Shown piece by piece: positions 1 to 11,049 of a stretch of 64,000 bases of DNA (positions are counted from its first letter, which is position 1; every line of letters starts with the position of its first letter). The DNA is from Eutreptiella sp. 'Long Island Sound 2002' (lineage: Eukaryota > Euglenozoa > Euglenophyceae > Eutreptiales > Eutreptiaceae), in contig OZ038384.1 in the NCBI GenBank assembly GCA_964036045.1, forward strand, positions 25,101,000 through 25,164,999, in the 5' to 3' direction. A program made the translations under genes and the position numbers. The notes beneath the pieces are model-generated. The model was not told where the DNA came from. It was given only the letters and a program-made list of their open reading frames with translations, and searched no databases.

Positions 1-960
1 GGGCAGAAAACCAGCAGAAGCAAGGAACAACAGGGGCGAACAAAAAAACAACGGAAAGAAGGCAAACCCACCACCAAGAAGGGGCAATCCATGCCCGGAG
101 GGGGACAAGCAAAGCAGGAGTACGAAACGACCAAACGAAAGATTAGGCGCACCAAAACGCGCCTGGGAGGCCGGCCCGCCCGACCAAGACAGGAAGGATG
201 AGCACACGCACAAACGCACGGGACCCGGACGTGGCGTCCTCGGACCTGCAAGGGGAGGTGTCGGCGTCAACACGAAAGAACCCCGGTGTACCGGCCGAGT
301 CCCCCGTCAAACGACGGACGGTAGGGGAAACGGGATGCGTCAGTGACCGGGTCCACACACGCCACACACCGCAGGGCAAGCAGCCGAAAACCGACGCCGG
401 AGGGACCCGCCAGGGACAACCCCATCGCGGGGCCCCGAACGGGTACGACGCGGAACGAGCCCAGCGCCCCCGCCTCAGCGTGGTCCAGCGGCAGGCACAA
501 TGAGCCCGGTTCTCGGCCAGCCTCCGCGTGCCCTGCGCAGCCGCCCAGTAAAGCCGGGGGCGACAATCCCCGGGGTGGGGAAGGGCACCACAGCATCAGG
601 AAAGCCGACCGGGCACCGAGAGCGACCAGACCGGACGACGCGCGGCGCACCATGCGTGGCCACGAGGCACGCCAGAGAGGCACGCCGCCAGCCACAGCCA
701 CGGCACACAGACAGGTGCCAAGCAACAATGGCCGCCAGGTGCCGCAAACCCGGACAGCGCGCGCCACAACCACATGACCACAGCACGGGAGACGGTGCCA
801 AGCAACACCCAACCAGGCGGGGAGCGTCCACCATAACGCACCCAGGCCGCCCAAGAAGCCCCAGGAGCCAGCGCAGAAGCACAGAGGCGGATGCCCTGAA
901 GAGGCCGAGGAGCGACAGCGAAGAGGAGACGAGGCCAAGCAGCGCCAGAGAGACCAGACG
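1..960. other. GC-rich DNA, no gene recognised
   Basis: Very GC-rich sequence, open in several frames on both strands at once. That is expected when stop codons are rare and is not evidence of coding. No conserved motif, initiation context or splice pattern stands out. It runs directly into the minisatellite that begins near 961, so it may be the diverged edge of the same repeat field. Confidence 0.5.
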
Positions 961-3170
961 CGCCGGACTGGATCGTCCGGGGCGGACCAAGAAGCAGGAG
1001 CCGCTGCCCCCCTGATTGGAATATCCAGGGACAAGTGGCGGTGGACGCCGGAGACTGGATCATCAGGGGCGGAACAAGCAGCAGGAGCCACGGTGAGCAT
1101 GACAAGCGCCCAAGAGGGCGAGGCCGTGGAGGAGCAGCGAAGTGGAGTGGAGGACGAGGCCGAGGAGAAGCAGAGAAACCAAGAAGAGGACAAGGCCCAG
1201 GTGCTGCAGCGATGCACTCAAGAGGACGAAGACGTGGGGATGAGGAGGAGCAGCCAAGGGGACAACGCCGAGGAGAAGCAGAGGAGCAGCGAAGACGAGG
1301 AGCTGAGGAGATGCAGTGATGAAGTGACCAAGACAATGCCGTCGACAAGCAGCCAAGGGCAACCAAAGACATGGAGAGCCCAGGACAGAATCATCCGGGC
1401 AAAACAAGAAGGAGCGGCCGAAACAAAACGACAACAAAAAGCGGAGGAAGGAGACCCGATGCCCTGGACTGGAACATCCTGGGCGGAACAAGCAGCAGGG
1501 GCCGCCGCCCCCTTGACAGGATCGTCCGGGGACAAGTGGCGGCCAGACGCCCCGGACGGGCGCATCTGGGACCGAACAAGGAGCAGGGGCTGCTGCCCCC
1601 CAGACTGCATCATCCGGGGACAGGTGGCGGCCGAACACCACGAACAGGAACATCGGCCATGGTGAGCAAGAGTAGGGGCCACGAGGGCGAGGCCGTGGAG
1701 AAGCAGCGAGGCGGAGTGAAGGACAAGGCCGAGGGGAGGCAGAAAGACCACGGTGAGGACATGCCCCAGGTGATGCAGGGAAGCACTCAAGTGGACGAGA
1801 ACGTGGGGATAAGGTAGAGCAGCCAAGGGGACGAGGGCGAGGAGAAGCAGAGGAGGAGCCCGAGGAGATGCAGTGCAAGAGCAGACGAAGACATTAAGTG
1901 CCCAGGACTGGATCATCCGGGACAAAACAAAAAGGAGCGGCCGAAACAAAACGACAACAAAATGCGGAGGAAGCAGACCTGAAGGCCCCAGACTGGACCC
2001 TTCTGGGCAGAACCAGCACCAGGGGCCGCCGCCCCCCGGATGGAGCATCCGGGGACAAGTGGCAGCCAGACGCCCTGGACAGGTGCATACAGGACGGAAC
2101 AAGGAGCAGGGGCTGCCGCCCCCCGGACCGGATCATCCGGGGACAAGCGGCGGCCAAACGCCACGGACTGGATCATCTGGGGCGGGTCAAGCAGCAGGAG
2201 CCGCCGCACCCCGGACTGGATCAACCGGGGAGAAGGGGCGGCCTGGGGCCCCGGACTGGAACATCCGTGGTGGATCAGGCAGCAGGACCTAACGCACCCA
2301 CGACACGAAAGTCGATGAACACGTGGCGGGCAGACGCCCCGGACTGGAACATCCGGGGCAGAGCAAGAAGGAGCGGCCAAAATCCCCGGGGACGGGGAAA
2401 GATGGTCTGCCATCCGGGCAGGATTGCCCGGGGCGGATCAACCAGAAGGCGCTCCCCCCCCCCCCCGCGCTGGAGCGTCCAGGGGAAAGTGGAGGCCAGA
2501 GGCGAAGGAAACAGGAGGCCGAGACCAAGGTGGTGCAGCGCAGGAGAGAAGCCCGGAAGCAACGCAAAGGACATCGCCGAGTAAATGCAGAGAGGCAGAG
2601 AAGTGGACGAGGCCCAGGATACGCAGGGCAGTAAAGGTGAGGACGGCTCCGTGGTGATGCAGAGAAACAGACCTATGGATAAGGTCGGGGTGATGCAGAG
2701 AAACAGCTATGACGAAAATGCCGTGGTACAGCAGACAGGCGGAGGTGAGGACGAGGCCGCGAATAGGTAGTGCAACCATGGGGAGGACAAGGCCGTGGTG
2801 ATGCAGAGAGGTAAACAAGAGGACGAGGCTGAGGTGATGGGGAGCAGCAGCCAAGAGGATGAGGCCATGGAGGAACAGTGCGGCAGCCAAGAGCAGGAGC
2901 CTGTTGTGATGCAGTGATGCGAAGACCCAAACGAGGCCGTGATAATGCAGCAAAGTGGAGACGAGCCCATGAAGTGCCCAGGACTGGATCATCCAGGGAA
3001 AAACAAGAAGGAATGGCCGTAGCAGGACGCGAGCATAAGATCAGCCGCCCCGAACTGGATCATCCGGAGCGGAACAAGCAGCAGGAGCCACCATCCCCCG
3101 GACTGGATCATCCAGGGACAAGTGGCGGCCTGGCGCCCCGGAGTGGATCATCCGGGGCTGACCGCCTGAC
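961..3170. repeat. Composite minisatellite (alternating ~47-bp and ~41-bp units)
   Basis: Two related units alternate. Unit A begins with a variant of GGACTGGATCATCCGGGG followed by CGGAACAAGCAGCAGGAGCC and a GCCGCCCCC tail (about 47 bp). Unit B shares the same start but continues ACAAGTGGCGGCCAGACGCC (about 41 bp). Good A-B runs are seen at 961-1090, 1462-1650, 2090-2300 and 3040-3160. A third, longer variant with GGAGCGGCCGAAACAAAACG occurs at 1407-1450 and 1930-1975. Units have diverged by point changes. The peptides this DNA would encode are simply repeat translations, so I do not call genes here. Confidence 0.8.
2585..2960. repeat. Purine-rich ~30-bp repeats (GAGGACGAGGCCGTGGTGATGCAG type)
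   Basis: A second degenerate repeat type lies between the A/B runs. Units are of the form GAGGACGAGGCCGTGG then TGATGCAGAGAAACAG, repeated irregularly here and also at about 1105-1350 and 1676-1890. The alternation of this purine-rich type with the A/B type gives the whole 961-3170 block a higher-order structure. No function is apparent. Confidence 0.65.
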
Positions 3171-3249
3171 AGTGCAAGAGCTGGGCCCGGCAGGCCCCGC
3201 AGAGGCGGGCCCGGTGATCCGGGTATAGCAGGCCAGACCTGGGTGCTGG

Positions 3250-3900
3250 TAGCTACGCCTCCCCGCAGCCCGACCATGCATGAGTCAGTCGTACCGCAGG
3301 TGGAAGACGTAGGGTGCAGTGGTGCACCTGATGCCGCCCACCAAGCTAAACCAAAGGCGGAGACACATACACAACAAGGATGGCATCAACATGGACACCC
3401 CGTCGCACGCGGGGCACGACAACAGAGCACTCCATCCTTCCAAGCCCTAGCAGGGGTACGTGTAGTGGCGTCCCTGCTAGGCCACAGCCACAGAAAAAGA
3501 AAACAAAGCGCACTGTGTTCTTGTGCCCAAACACAGGTGGATCACATGGGCTGCCCACCCTGCATGACCCAGGGCGCGGATCACACACAGCAACACGCCT
3601 GAGCCGGGTATGGGGGGGAACAGCAGAAACAAAGACCCTCGGCCATGAGTGGCGAGGGACAAACATCAGAAGGGCATTCCGCCATGTGAGGTCTGAAAGA
3701 CGACGTCAAGGACGGCAAGACCACATGCGGTGCAAGCATACAGAACACAGAACACACCTCCCCTCCAAGCCCTAGTGGGGGTACGTGTAGTGGCGTCCCT
3801 GCTGGGCCACAGCCACCTGGAGATGCTGTCTTCTCTTGCCAATACACAGGTAGGCCAATGGGGCCAGGACTTGGGACAAGTGGCCACACGCCCCTGACAG
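3250..3900 (-). repeat. Two antisense fragments of the gypsy 3' repeat (type-1)
   Basis: Positions 3421-3490 and 3755-3820 each carry, in antisense, the motif that also occurs at 11,409-11,480 (antisense), 15,855-15,925 (sense) and 42,073-42,145 (sense). It reads GGCTGTGGCC then an A/T-variable CAGGGACGCCACTAC core and GGGCTTGGAGGGAAGGAGTG. In the 3421 copy the core is an inverted repeat (CCTAGCAGGG / CCCTGCTAGG). No pol sequence accompanies these two fragments, so they are isolated remnants. Confidence 0.6.
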
Positions 3901-4928
3901 GAACATGCGGAGGAGAACGCGCCAAGTGTGCGGCAGAAGGTGATAGGATAGGAGCGACCCGTGCAAGGAGCATGAAACGGTCCATGGATGGATGAGGATC
4001 CTGTGGGCCTGCACCACTGGGTTGCTGGCGGCCCGGTGGGGTATAAACACGGGATGAGGGATGGGATAGGGCCCGGGGATAAGATAGGGGTGTGGCACGG
4101 GCCGCACAACAGCCCCGTGGGATCGGGAAACCACGGGATGCTGGGATTGGGCCGGTGACAGGAAGAGGCATAGGGGAACGGGACATGGGATGGGATGGGA
4201 GAACGAAAGCGCCAAACAACAGCCCCGTGGGATTTGGAAACCAGTTGCCATGGAGTGGTGAACCATGGGCCAACCATGGGGAGCCTGGCAACAGGAAGTC
4301 TGGAAAATGCCCTGAACTCCAGGACGGCCGTGAGGTGTCCGCATGGGTGAGATTTGACCCTGAGGTTTTCCGGGTCAATGGCCTAAGTACACGTAGGTTC
4401 ACCCGTGAGCGGGACCTCGGGGAACGTGGAAAGGGTCGCCCCCTGGCCTCCAGCAGCAGATGGACGACATCCAAGTGCATCCGGAAGCCGAGTGGGTACT
4501 CCAAACCGTGAGGGATGAAGAGTGGTGGAAAGTTGTTGAAAGAGAGAAATGCTGCGCTGTCTGCGATGGCTATCCACAGGAAACTCGCCCTTTTTGCAAT
4601 CAAAGCCACTTTAAGGCCCGTACCGGGCCTCACAGGAAAACCGCCTGCAGGCACCCACAAGGCTGTGCTAGGTGGGGAAGGCTGGAGGATCCTTCGTTGG
4701 GTGACCGGAAGGAGCTGAGACCGTGATGGGGCGACTGAAGGAAACCACCGCCGGTCATGCCCCAAGGGAACCAGATTGAAGTTCTCGGCCGTGAGGTGAG
4801 ACAGGGGTCACCAGGGGAACTGATGGTGGAGAGCTCTCCTTCCCGCCAGAGGCGGCCACCATGTAAAACAAGCAAGGAGATGTCAGATGAGGCTGCGGAC
4901 GCGGCTGCCCTTACTTACTTACTTACTC
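3900..4928 (+). other. Possible 3' end of a LINE-like element, ending in (TTAC)n
   Basis: An open stretch from about 4460 to 4726 encodes a Cys/His-containing peptide, including EWWKVVEREKCCAVCDGYPQ. Downstream the sequence ends in four TTAC units (4911-4927). Non-LTR retrotransposons often end in a short microsatellite tail, which is why I suggest this, but no reverse transcriptase motif is visible. A short direct repeat (ACAACAGCCCCGTGGGAT) occurs at about 4104 and 4216. The microsatellite also borders the repeat-B copy that follows and could belong to that instead. Confidence 0.25.
4911..4927. repeat. (TTAC)4 microsatellite
   Basis: Four perfect TTAC units at the junction between the preceding GC-rich sequence and the inverted repeat-B copy. 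Seen directly in the sequence. It may be a retrotransposon tail. Confidence 0.85.
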
Positions 4929-4930
4929 AA

Positions 4931-6310
4931 ATTTCCCAACATTAGCTCTGAGAATGCATTGAACCAGCCAAAGCCATTCCCATCAGTTCATAGAAACCTA
5001 TCACAATCTAGGTACTCTTGAAAAACAGTGTAATGTATCGCGAATGATGTCCCTTCGATGGGGCATTCCTCAAAAGGCGCCAGCGTGCGGCGAAATCTTT
5101 TGGTAAAATTTTGGGGGTAGTGGGGTTTGAACCCAGGACTCCCTCCCTAGAGCACACATGCCTGCCCACTAGGGTACAGTCGAACGCTCTAATGCAAACG
5201 GCGATCGCTGTATAAACAGCGTTTTAGTAAACCTCCTGACAAGAACCAGGGTGGAGCAATACTCTCAATGGAGGGCACAAAACTCCAGGAGCTGAAAAAA
5301 ACAGAACATGGAACCAACAGGGAGTGCATCCTGTGGTCTAGCGAGGGGGTTAGCGATTTAAGAAGTCAAATCGCTAAAAATGGACGGAACGACGTTAGAA
5401 ATTGACATTTTTAGACTGAGACCTAAAGTCGAAAACAAGCCCGACAGGAGCGTACTCCCAAAAAGATTTGCGCAAGCATAAACAGCTCCTGAAGAACAAG
5501 GTATGAGACGTGATTTTTAAAGCCTTTGAAAGAAACGTTTGCACAGTTGCATCAGAAAATTTATAAACTTTAGGAAAAAGTGTTGAACAGAACCCGACAT
5601 AACAGAGCAGGTGGACAACCCACCTCTCAGGTATGTTAGTGTCATGTCACACGCATGCAATGCGTTCGTGGTTGTTGTTTCGTTAAAACGCTAGATTTGT
5701 CACCGTTTCGTTCGTTGGAAGTTTGGGCGTTCATTTCTTTCGCTCTGCACAGGTCAAAACGGAAATGAAAGGTATGTGAAACGAATGGAGCACAAAGCGC
5801 GCACGTAGGGTTAGTGTATGCGCTGTGCTCGCGATGCATGTGCCTAATCAAAGCATTTACACGTTGTGGCACTTTTCTTGTGCCCCAATCCACCCTTCTC
5901 TTCTCTTCACAGGTCAGAAAGGAAACTGCTTGCTCGTGCGTGTGTTGCCGTAGCGCTACAATAGGGTTGCTTAAAACGCTTAGGCTTGTTTTGCGCTGTG
6001 CAGTTGCTTGCCATTCCCTTCCTTCCTCTGCAGGAAACAAGGTAAGAAGGGCATGCATGACACATGATGCATTAATCGTTTAGGGTTGTTCATTACTGGC
6101 GGTAGGGTTGTGCAAACGCTTAGGGTTTTCCTTGCTTTTGTGTTCCCTTCGGCATTCACATGGTGCGTGGTGAGTAAGGTAGGTAAGCCCAGGAGGAGCT
6201 CACCTCCTAGTTGAGTCACGCGATGATTGGATGTAGTGGGTAAATGACAGGAAAAGATTGCTGCCCATTGTCTCCCTCCCCTGCATACGCACAATGCATT
6301 AACCCATGAG
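4931..6310 (-). repeat. Repeat B, inverted copy (partner at 42,505-43,880)
   Basis: Read in reverse complement, this ~1.38-kb segment aligns along its length with 42,505-43,880. Shared landmarks are CCAGGAGGTGAGCTCCTCCTGG, GGTGGGTTGTCCACCTGCTC, the GCGATTTGAC block, the tRNA-like GGGTTCAAACCCC box and CCCCATCGAAGG. Similarity stops at about 4931 (this copy then runs into TTAC repeats) and near 6310. The two copies are moderately diverged with indels. This one is not attached to gypsy coding sequence, so repeat B is probably an independent element. No coding capacity is recognised. Confidence 0.75.
5122..5134 (-). promoter_or_regulatory. tRNA-like B-box in repeat B
   Basis: Antisense GGGTTCAAACCCC matches the pol III B-box / T-arm consensus GGTTCRANNCC and sits in a strongly conserved part of repeat B. 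No complete tRNA cloverleaf is visible. It suggests that at least part of repeat B derives from a tRNA-type SINE. Confidence 0.4.
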
Positions 6311-6333
6311 ACCCACCGCTGGGGGTGTTTTTC

Positions 6334-6572
6334 TTCGAACGAAACCTTCGAACGAAGATTATTTCTTCGAACGAAGAAGATTTTTGAACTGTTCGAACGC
6401 CTTTGGGGTGGCTGTTTCGCTGCAAACATTGTGATTAAATGCTCAACACAGGTGTTTTTGAGGGTTTGTCTCTTTGGATTCAGCCTGCAACCACCTAAAT
6501 GCCCTGAAAACGTGTTGTCCAAATGTGGTGGACTTTTCTTCGAACGAACCTTCGAATGTTCGAACGAAGATA
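6334..6572. repeat. TTCGAACGAA-rich clusters
   Basis: Two clusters (about 6334-6394 and 6537-6572) contain repeated CTTCGAACGAA and TTCGAACGAAGAT words in both orientations. They lie downstream of the stop codon (6732) of the minus-strand gene. The same words fill its introns, so these may be introns in its 3' untranslated region or related insertions. Confidence 0.6.
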
Positions 6573-6731
6573 TTTTGGGAAAGAAAACGACACGGCGTCT
6601 ACAAATTCACATACAGGCAACCACAGAACCGCACAACCACCAGTGTCCCTGTCCAATGTAGCTTTCTCAGTCCTGGCTCACGACTCACTGCCTGACACTT
6701 GTACTGCAAACTCGTCTTTCTTTTCCGTATC

Positions 6732-8080
6732 CTATTTGTCTCCCTCTCCGGCATCTTCTTCTTCTGGCTTGCCACCACTCTTCGTTGGCGTCTTCCTCTT
6801 CTTCTTTGGGCTCTTTGCCTTCACTTTCTTCTTCCTGGCACTTGGAGCTGGCACACCACCGGTTGCCAACGCCACTCCCGCCGCGTATTTGCACTCCTCC
6901 TCCGTTGCGTAGCTTCGGGGCGCAACAAAATACTCTCCCACGGAATGCCATACGGCAGACTTGTAGTCTGCAGGGACCCAATAGATTGTACCGGCACGGC
7001 CCAGTTTGGTCTGCTGCTGCAGGATGTCTCTGGGTATCTCCATTCGCCAGGGACGCCACTTCGAAATCGGCACTCCTCTCCACGCTCCCCACTGGTCCTC
7101 TTGTTGGAGGGGAAGCCATGCCCAAGGCAGTGCCCCTCGGTCTGGAATCTGGGTCTTCTGAGTTTCGTCTTCATCGTCATCATCTCCGGAAGGCGGCTCC
7201 TCATCCTCGTCTCCAGAAGGCGGCTCCTCCTCCTCATCTTCTTCAGTCTTTTCGAACTCATCACTCTCCGAACTCTCACCCGGCAGCAGCTTTGCCTTTT
7301 TCTTCAGAGGTTGCCTAGCCGCTGGCTTCGCTCGCGGTCTCTTCCTCGGCTTCTTTGTCTTCTTGTAAGACGAGAGAATCTCGGCAAGGCTCTTTGCCCG
7401 TCGTCCGGCCACAACGGGTTGTGGATCTTTGCCCCGCACACCAGCACTGGTCGTCGACGCTTTTTTTTCGGTCGCCTCAGGGGAATGCAACGTGGACCCA
7501 CCCTGGCTCTGGTTGACCCACGTTGGCATCCACTTCACCTTTCTGCGACCTTCTTCATGGTTTTCGAGTTCTTCGAGTACCGTCAGTGCTCTTGCAGGCC
7601 TCGTTAGGAGGTCGTTGAGCAGGCTGCCCGCAGTCACGGTCGACTCATTTCCACGACCTGGTAGCTGAAGCTTCCAATTGACGCCAACGGCGCTGGTTTG
7701 CGTTGCTGCAACCTGTGGGCAGTGGAGCGGTAAAGGACTTCGAATACAATCTTCGTTCGAAGATTCAAATGTTCGAACGAACGTTTTTTTCTTCGAACAA
7801 AGAATGGTTTTCGACGAATAACGTACAGGACGCATGCATGGTCGAAAGCGCTCAGCTGCAAGGTAAATGCGGTACCTTTGATTCAGCAATATCCCCCCCC
7901 ATGTAGCCATGCTGCACTCCTGCTGCGACTGCTGCCTGCAGCACCGTCTGCCACTTCGACGGTGTTGTGTATTGCACTTGTTGTACTCCCTCGGCTTGCT
8001 GCGCTCCGTTGTCCGACTGGGCTGCCTCACCACCACCCCGGGCCTGAGCGGTGACCTTGACGCCTTTCAAGCGGCCCGTT
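6732..8080 (-). pseudogene. C-terminal acidic/lysine-rich coding region of the minus-strand gene
   Basis: Two exons flank an intron at 7713-7875. The upstream exon (7876-8080) encodes a Q/A-rich stretch ending YMGGDIAESK. The downstream exon (6732-7712) continues with VAATQTSAVGVNWKLQLPGR and ends in a TAG at 6732. It carries a basic patch (KKTKKPRKRPRAKP), a long Asp/Glu tract with two EEPPSGD repeats, and a final basic tail (KKKVKAKSPKKKRKT), a make-up typical of nuclear, nucleic-acid-associated proteins. It probably belongs to the same transcript as the transposase-like part upstream, joined across a frameshift near 8070. It could instead be a separate adjacent gene. The specific function is unknown. 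Confidence 0.5.
7713..7875 (-). other. Intron with TTCGAAC motifs (163 nt, phase 0)
   Basis: On the minus strand the donor is AAG|GTACCG and the acceptor CTGCCCACAG|GTTGCA. Splicing joins ...DIAESK to VAATQTS... in frame without splitting a codon. The intron contains TTCGTTCGAAGATTC, ATGTTCGAACGAACG and CTTCGAAC words. The boundaries are inferred from frame continuity and consensus, not from RNA data. Confidence 0.6.
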
Positions 8081-8713
8081 GATGTACATTTGCCCCACCC
8101 TGGGGGCTCTTAGCAGGGGAATCTGAGCATCACGGTACGGTCTTCACGCCAGCTCTCCACGGCGCCGTAGGCGTGCCAAACAAGCGCAAGCAGACGTATA
8201 ATCGGGGATGGGGTGCCTTATTTTTTTCGGGACTGCGAAGGGGAGGGTGCGGGCAACCAGTGCACAGGGCAAGTCCCTCTCCACAGCCAAATTTTTGCAA
8301 TCGGCTGATAAACACTCTCCGAAACAGCGCCCATAAGTTGACAGTGGCGTAAGCTAAGCGTATTTCGGGTCCCCGAAAATGGGCGTATGCGGATTGGGTA
8401 CGGATTTCCGCAGAATGAGGTCAAGGTGGGGGCGAGTGACTCCGGATTCTACGATCACCTTGCAGCAAGTGTCGAGCTCGGCGCTGACATCGAACACTTC
8501 GTTCACCACCACGTAATCCGGATCATATTCTTCTGATTCCTGGGATCCAAAATCTAGCGGGTCATCCAAACGGCGAGAAGGGGATGGTGACGTCTCCAAA
8601 TCCGCCGAACGCTGCACCGCTGGGTGCTGAGCCAGTTGTGTACTACTCTGGGAAGGTGTTCCTGGCGATGATCGTGACGCTGGGGCAGAAGTTGGGTGCG
8701 CGTGAAGCAACTC

Positions 8714-8881
8714 CTGAGCACAGCGCGAAGGATTCGAAAAAAAACTTCCAACGAAGATTCGAATATTTGAACGAAGAAAAATCTTCAAACAAGAGTTCGT
8801 TCGAGGATTCAAAGATTCCAACGAAAACTAAATTCGAAGGACTACAACGCATGCCTGCAGGGCTCGAAGAGTAACACATAC
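8714..8881 (-). other. Intron with TTCGAAC motifs (168 nt, phase 0)
   Basis: The donor is GGCG|GTATGT and the acceptor TGTGCTCAG|GAGTTG on the minus strand, joining ...NVARLVA to ELLHAHPTS... in frame. The intron is largely made of inverted and direct words such as GATTCGAATATTTGAACGAAG and GTTCGTTCGAGG. Boundaries are inferred from frame and consensus. Confidence 0.65.
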
Positions 8882-9909
8882 CGCCACCAGTCTTGCGACA
8901 TTGGCCTTGTCTTTCTTTGTCAGCACAATTGAGCGGCATCGTCTATTAGAGATTCGAACAATGCAGCGTTTGGGCAAGAGATCGGGCGCGTTGTACCGTG
9001 AGATACAATATGGGAGTGCGTGTACATGAAGGCATGCTCCATGGTTTGTAGTAGAGCAGAGAGCTGCTAGTCATCTGTGGTGCTGCCCCCTCTGTTTGTG
9101 AACCGCAAGGAGAAATCCTTTAGCTTCGCGTTCGTGATTTCAGCCAAGTCCTGGCAGTACATCCCAAGCCCGTAAGGTGCTATCGCCTCTAGGCTTCTGG
9201 GCACATCGAACTCCAAGATTATCAGATAATGAGAACGGGTATCGGGCAAACAGTGTGCGCGAAATTCCCAGGCCGCCTGCCGACAGTCCGCTCGGAGGTC
9301 AATGTTGATGCGCTGATAGGTGCGATAGAGCCGTTGCATCACGTCCCGCAACCTCATGACAGCCTGGTTACCCAAGTGCCCGTCGGGCAACCCCAAAACA
9401 TGAGCAATACCATCCCATATAAAAACAAAACGCTTCGTGTCTTGTCCATCAGGTCTACAAGTTCCACCTAGCTGCCAACCACACAGAGCAATCTTCAGCA
9501 TGTTTTTGATAGCGTTGCGTGCTCCACTGCTGGCGGACAAGCATAGCCTTTCCAAGTATTCCCCAAGGAAAGCACCAATTCGCATAAGCATACGAAGAAC
9601 ACAAATGATGGCATGGTGTCGTGGTACTTGAAGCAAAGGTTTTGAAGCGCAGCCACGAGCTCCCTTGCAGACAGGGGTCTTGTCAAGTCCGGACGCATCA
9701 CCGGTGCGCGTTCTGCGCCGGTGACAGCCCAGGTACCGCCTCGTGAGAGGGTTCCAAAGGCCCAAGTTGTGAACTGACGGTATATACCAATGGTCAGTAA
9801 GATCCAAAAACTTCTTCAAAAACGGTAAATCTCCGCCCAGCATAACACTTGCCGCACAGCGTGCGCCCTTCACAACGACGGATCGTGTGATTATGATCCA
9901 CCGCAGGAC

Positions 9910-10027
9910 CTAGTAGCGTGCAAAGCGCAGGGCAAATGTTGTGCGAAAAACACTCTCGTTCGAAGGAAAAGCTTCGTTTGAACGGTCGAAGGTTGGAGCG
10001 AAGGCAATATTCGAAGAAATAACACAC
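9910..10027 (-). other. Intron with TTCGAAC motifs (118 nt, phase 0)
   Basis: The donor is CTGAGG|GTGTGT and the acceptor GCTACTAG|GTCCTG on the minus strand, joining ...GWKKNLR to VLRWIIITRS... exactly in frame. It contains TTCGAATATT, CGTTCAAACGAAG and CCTTCGAACGAGAG. It is the third intron of this gene with the same motif content and the same phase. Confidence 0.65.
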
Positions 10028-10794
10028 CCTCAGATTCTTTTTCCAGCCCCGGCGCAAATCCTTCAGCTTGGAGTCACCACAGTATACCAGCTCTCAAACC
10101 CAAATGTGTGCTGCATTGCGGGCTAGATGCTCATGATTTCAGATGCGTACGGTAAGCTGAGTCCAGCTTACACCCGCTACAGGATAACCATCGCCACTCA
10201 AAATGAAAACCAACCCATCTTTGCTGGGCTGTAGAGTTTCAAAGAGGCAAGGCTGTGTGAAAACGTAGTTGATCCAGTGATCAAACGGCCAGGAGACATT
10301 TCGGATGCCAGTTTTCTTGTTGATGTGGCCAACAAGGTGCAGGGGCTCCTTCATCTTTTTCCAAGCCAAGTTGACTCTCTGGCGGCCTGGCATTGGTTTT
10401 CCAAACCTTAGGCCAGTCTGTTTGTACCATACGTCCGCACGCTTGGAAATAAAGCGCGATACAACCCGGAGGTGGCGTCTAGGGATTCCCAAATCGAGAA
10501 GCAAAGCGACTGCTTATTTAGGCGAGCATTGAGCATCGCTGTGCCACTGTAGAAGTTGATTCAATCTCCGCTTGTCAGCAGGTGGGTTGACTCGTGTGTA
10601 GATTGAATGTAAAAGCTGGCGTCCCAGGCCGGAGGAGGAGAAAAATTGCACAAGCGCGTCCTTAACGTCCTGGCTATAAGCATTCGTCGTGCCCACCGCG
10701 TTTTTGAGCGTAATTCCAAGTTGCACCATTGGTCAAACAGTGACACCCTTAAAGAATACAACAAAACAATTGAAAAAACCAAAACCCCTTCTTT

Positions 10795-10857
10795 CTGGCA
10801 CAAATCTGCATCTTTCTGGCACAAATCTGCGTCCTTCTGGCACAAATCTGCGTCAAT
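10795..10857. repeat. 21-bp tandem repeat, three units
   Basis: Three near-identical units of TCTTTCTGGCACAAATCTGC plus one variable base, upstream (on the minus strand) of the transposase-like gene. Read in antisense they would encode a repeated CQKDADL peptide, but I see no reason to think they are translated. Confidence 0.85.
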
Positions 10858-10965
10858 CGCCTGTCAATCTGGTGCGCGCGCTGCTGTCGCTGCGCTTTTG
10901 CGGCAATTCTCCCCAGCAGCTTGGATTCGATTGGATTTAATTGAATTGCCATTAAAGCAAATACA

Positions 10966-11012
10966 ATCTTCGAATTCGAATCTTCATTCGAAGACTGAAG
11001 TTCGTTCGAGGA
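10966..11012. repeat. TTCGAAC-type cluster upstream of the minus-strand gene
   Basis: Contains CTTCGAATTCGAATC, CATTCGAAG and GTTCGTTCGAGG. By analogy with the three introns of the downstream gene this may lie in a 5' intron of the same transcript. A GGGGG|GTATTT donor-like site borders it on the minus strand, but no upstream exon can be identified. Confidence 0.45.
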
Positions 11013-11049
11013 AAATACCCCCCCTAGTGGGTCTGATGGGAGAGGGATG

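Larger units (their letters stand above)
8354..10740 (-). pseudogene. Decayed, intron-containing transposase-like gene
   Basis: Reading down the minus strand, an ATG-started frame (10,727) continues through an in-frame TAA (10,514-10,516) and TGAs at 10,139-10,141 and 10,094-10,096. It is spliced at 10,027/9,910 and continues to an in-frame TAG at 9,067-9,069. After a frameshift near 9,000 it is spliced again at 8,881/8,714 and reaches a TAG at 8,354. LVFILSGDGYPVAGVSWTQL resembles the strand holding the first catalytic Asp of DDE transposases, and DLAEITNAKLKDF the helix with the final Glu. SIVLTKKDKANVARLV follows later. I infer a DDE-type transposase or domesticated derivative, superfamily unassigned. 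The stops mark it as decayed, unless some are recoded. Confidence 0.5.

Noticed and set aside
1-3200. Many long open frames on both strands (up to ~316 codons)
   Set aside because: The region is GC-rich and repetitive; frames overlap on both strands and encode repeat-unit peptides without conserved motifs.
6699-7607. Plus-strand open frame opposite the acidic/lysine-rich exon
   Set aside because: It is the antisense of a better-supported exon whose splice sites restore frame; its Leu/Phe/Ser-rich translation is what antisense of Glu/Lys codons gives.
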